Shown: positions 6,231-6,727 of the stretch, one piece after another
Layout: the number at the start of each line of letters is the position of its first letter
Position numbering within the stretch: position 1 is the stretch's first letter
Origin: Candidatus Nanopelagicales bacterium
GTDB taxonomy: Bacteria; Actinomycetota; Actinomycetes; S36-B12; UBA10799
DNA: 6,727 bases
Assembly: GCA_025455985.1 (NCBI GenBank)
Contig: JALOLM010000135.1
Location: 1 to 6,727, forward strand
Direction: 5' to 3'
Notes under the pieces: generated by a model
What the model was told of the DNA's origin: nothing
The model's input: the letters and a program-made list of their open reading frames with translations, nothing else
The model's database searches: none
Position numbers and translations under genes: made by a program

Positions 6231-6551
6231 GGTGCGCCGTCCGTGGTGAAACGTTCGACTGACCCGACGGCGGACTGGGTGACCTCAAGGCCCGGTATCC
6301 CGGGCAGCACCGACAGTGCGCGACCGGAGACCTGGATGCGGACTGCGGTCGCCGTGCTGCCGGAGCTACTCACCGACGTCTGGGTCAGCGAGTCGCCGGC
6401 CTGCTGGTCGAGGAACGACTGGGCGCGACTGATCCCGGATGCTGAAGATGAGCAACAACAACGCCGGGGCCAAGATGGCGATCTCCAAACTCACCGAGCC
6501 GTCCTCGCGCGCCCGCCGAGGTCCAGGACCATCGCATCGCCGTCGGAGCAT
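6227..6551 (-). pseudogene. tadE-like pseudogene with internal deletion and frame change
   Basis: The N-terminal frame from ATG 6551 reads REDGSVSLEIAILAPALLLL, with the same Gly and Glu+5 pilin signature as the intact tadE. After about 6440 it leaves the family pattern and stops at 6366. A second frame, open from about 6442 to TGA 6227-6229, reads SRAQSFLDQQAGDSLTQTSV and then VRIQVSGRALSVLPGIPGLE, ending SVERFTTDGAP: a normal TadE C-terminus. Compared with the intact neighbour, roughly 38-40 residues between the membrane helix and the LDQQ region are missing, so the lesion is probably a deletion of a little over 100 bases that is not a multiple of three. The TGA still overlaps the next tadE start by ATGA. 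A sequencing indel alone would not explain the missing segment. Confidence 0.72.
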
Positions 6552-6564
6552 GTAAGGCTGCCAG

Positions 6565-6727
6565 CTACTTGATCTGGTCGGTTCGACGGGTTACCGCGAC
6601 GGTAATGGCAGTGACCAGCAAGGTGGCGACCGCGACCAACCCAAGCGCGATGATCACCATCTCCAGAGTCGACACCCCACTGTCAGGTTCCGCTCCTCGC
6701 ACCCGTTGTGCCACGCCGGTTCGGGCT
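6565..6727 (-). CDS. Small Flp-pilin-like / TadE-like protein (5' end at or beyond window edge)
   Basis: The minus-strand frame from the right edge ends at TAG 6565-6567. It reads RGAEPDSGVSTLEMVIIALG, then LVAVATLLVTAITVAVTRRT and DQIK. The pattern Gly, then Glu at +5, then one hydrophobic helix and a short charged end is that of actinobacterial Flp-family pilins, usually 50-70 residues. Possible GTG starts are at 6714 and 6702, but neither has a clear ribosome binding site, so the true start may lie outside. The stop is 13 bases before the ATG of the tadE pseudogene, consistent with one operon. It could be the main pilin of the system or another minor pseudopilin. It is too short for the usual gene callers' certainty. 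Confidence 0.6.
   Translation of the reverse strand, partial: ARTGVAQRVRGAEPDSGVSTLEMVIIALGLVAVATLLVTAITVAVTRRTDQIK

Noticed and set aside
5823..6572. 249-residue plus-strand open frame across the tadE genes
   Set aside because: It is antisense to tadE and the tadE pseudogene, both of which have clear pilin signatures; the long opposite frame follows from codon bias.
1..6727. CRISPR array, tRNA, rRNA, transposase or integrase
   Set aside because: No regularly spaced repeats, no cloverleaf-like or rRNA sequence, and no frame with transposase or recombinase features was found.

Overview
This is high-GC DNA with Actinomycetota character: strong third-position G/C bias in most genes, TadE/TadG pilus genes in an ATGA-overlapping chain, and a LysM plus BTAD (SARP-type) regulator. 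No ribosomal or taxonomic marker is present, so the genus cannot be named. The window looks like an accessory region in which defence genes adjoin a Tad/Flp-type pilus operon, and several of the genes are broken.

Left end (1-520): the last 114 residues of a class III nucleotidyl cyclase on the plus strand, in a subfamily that resembles Pycsar-type pyrimidine cyclases. A short, coding-looking but interrupted frame follows it, with a small hairpin inside. Position 521 is where the convergent minus-strand block ends.

Middle (521-2218, minus strand): a relic of a type I restriction-modification locus. The first ~141 codons of hsdM are joined out of frame to the last ~106 codons of hsdR, so the rest of hsdM, presumably hsdS, and most of hsdR are gone. 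The downstream gene, an intact YgjP/SprT-like (M48-type, DUF45) zinc metallopeptidase, still overlaps the hsdR stop by ATGA. The 252-base gap before hsdM contains hairpins and a short direct repeat but no gene.

Right (2219-6727, minus strand, transcribed right to left): the distal end of a Tad/Flp-like pilus operon. In transcription order it has a small Flp-pilin-like protein (cut by the window edge), a TadE-like pseudogene with an internal deletion and frame change, an intact TadE-like pseudopilin, a TadG-like protein, and a 1044-residue membrane protein. That last protein combines four predicted membrane segments, two LysM domains and a C-terminal winged-helix/BTAD DNA-binding module. Its topology suggests a one-component regulator that senses the cell wall outside and binds DNA inside. 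The Tad ATPase and platform genes (TadA/B/C-like) are not in the window and would be expected upstream, to the right.

The strongest points of interest are the partial Pycsar-like cyclase with altered base-selecting and catalytic positions, the hsdM-hsdR deletion scar with a surviving metallopeptidase, and the LysM/BTAD transmembrane regulator closing the pilus operon.
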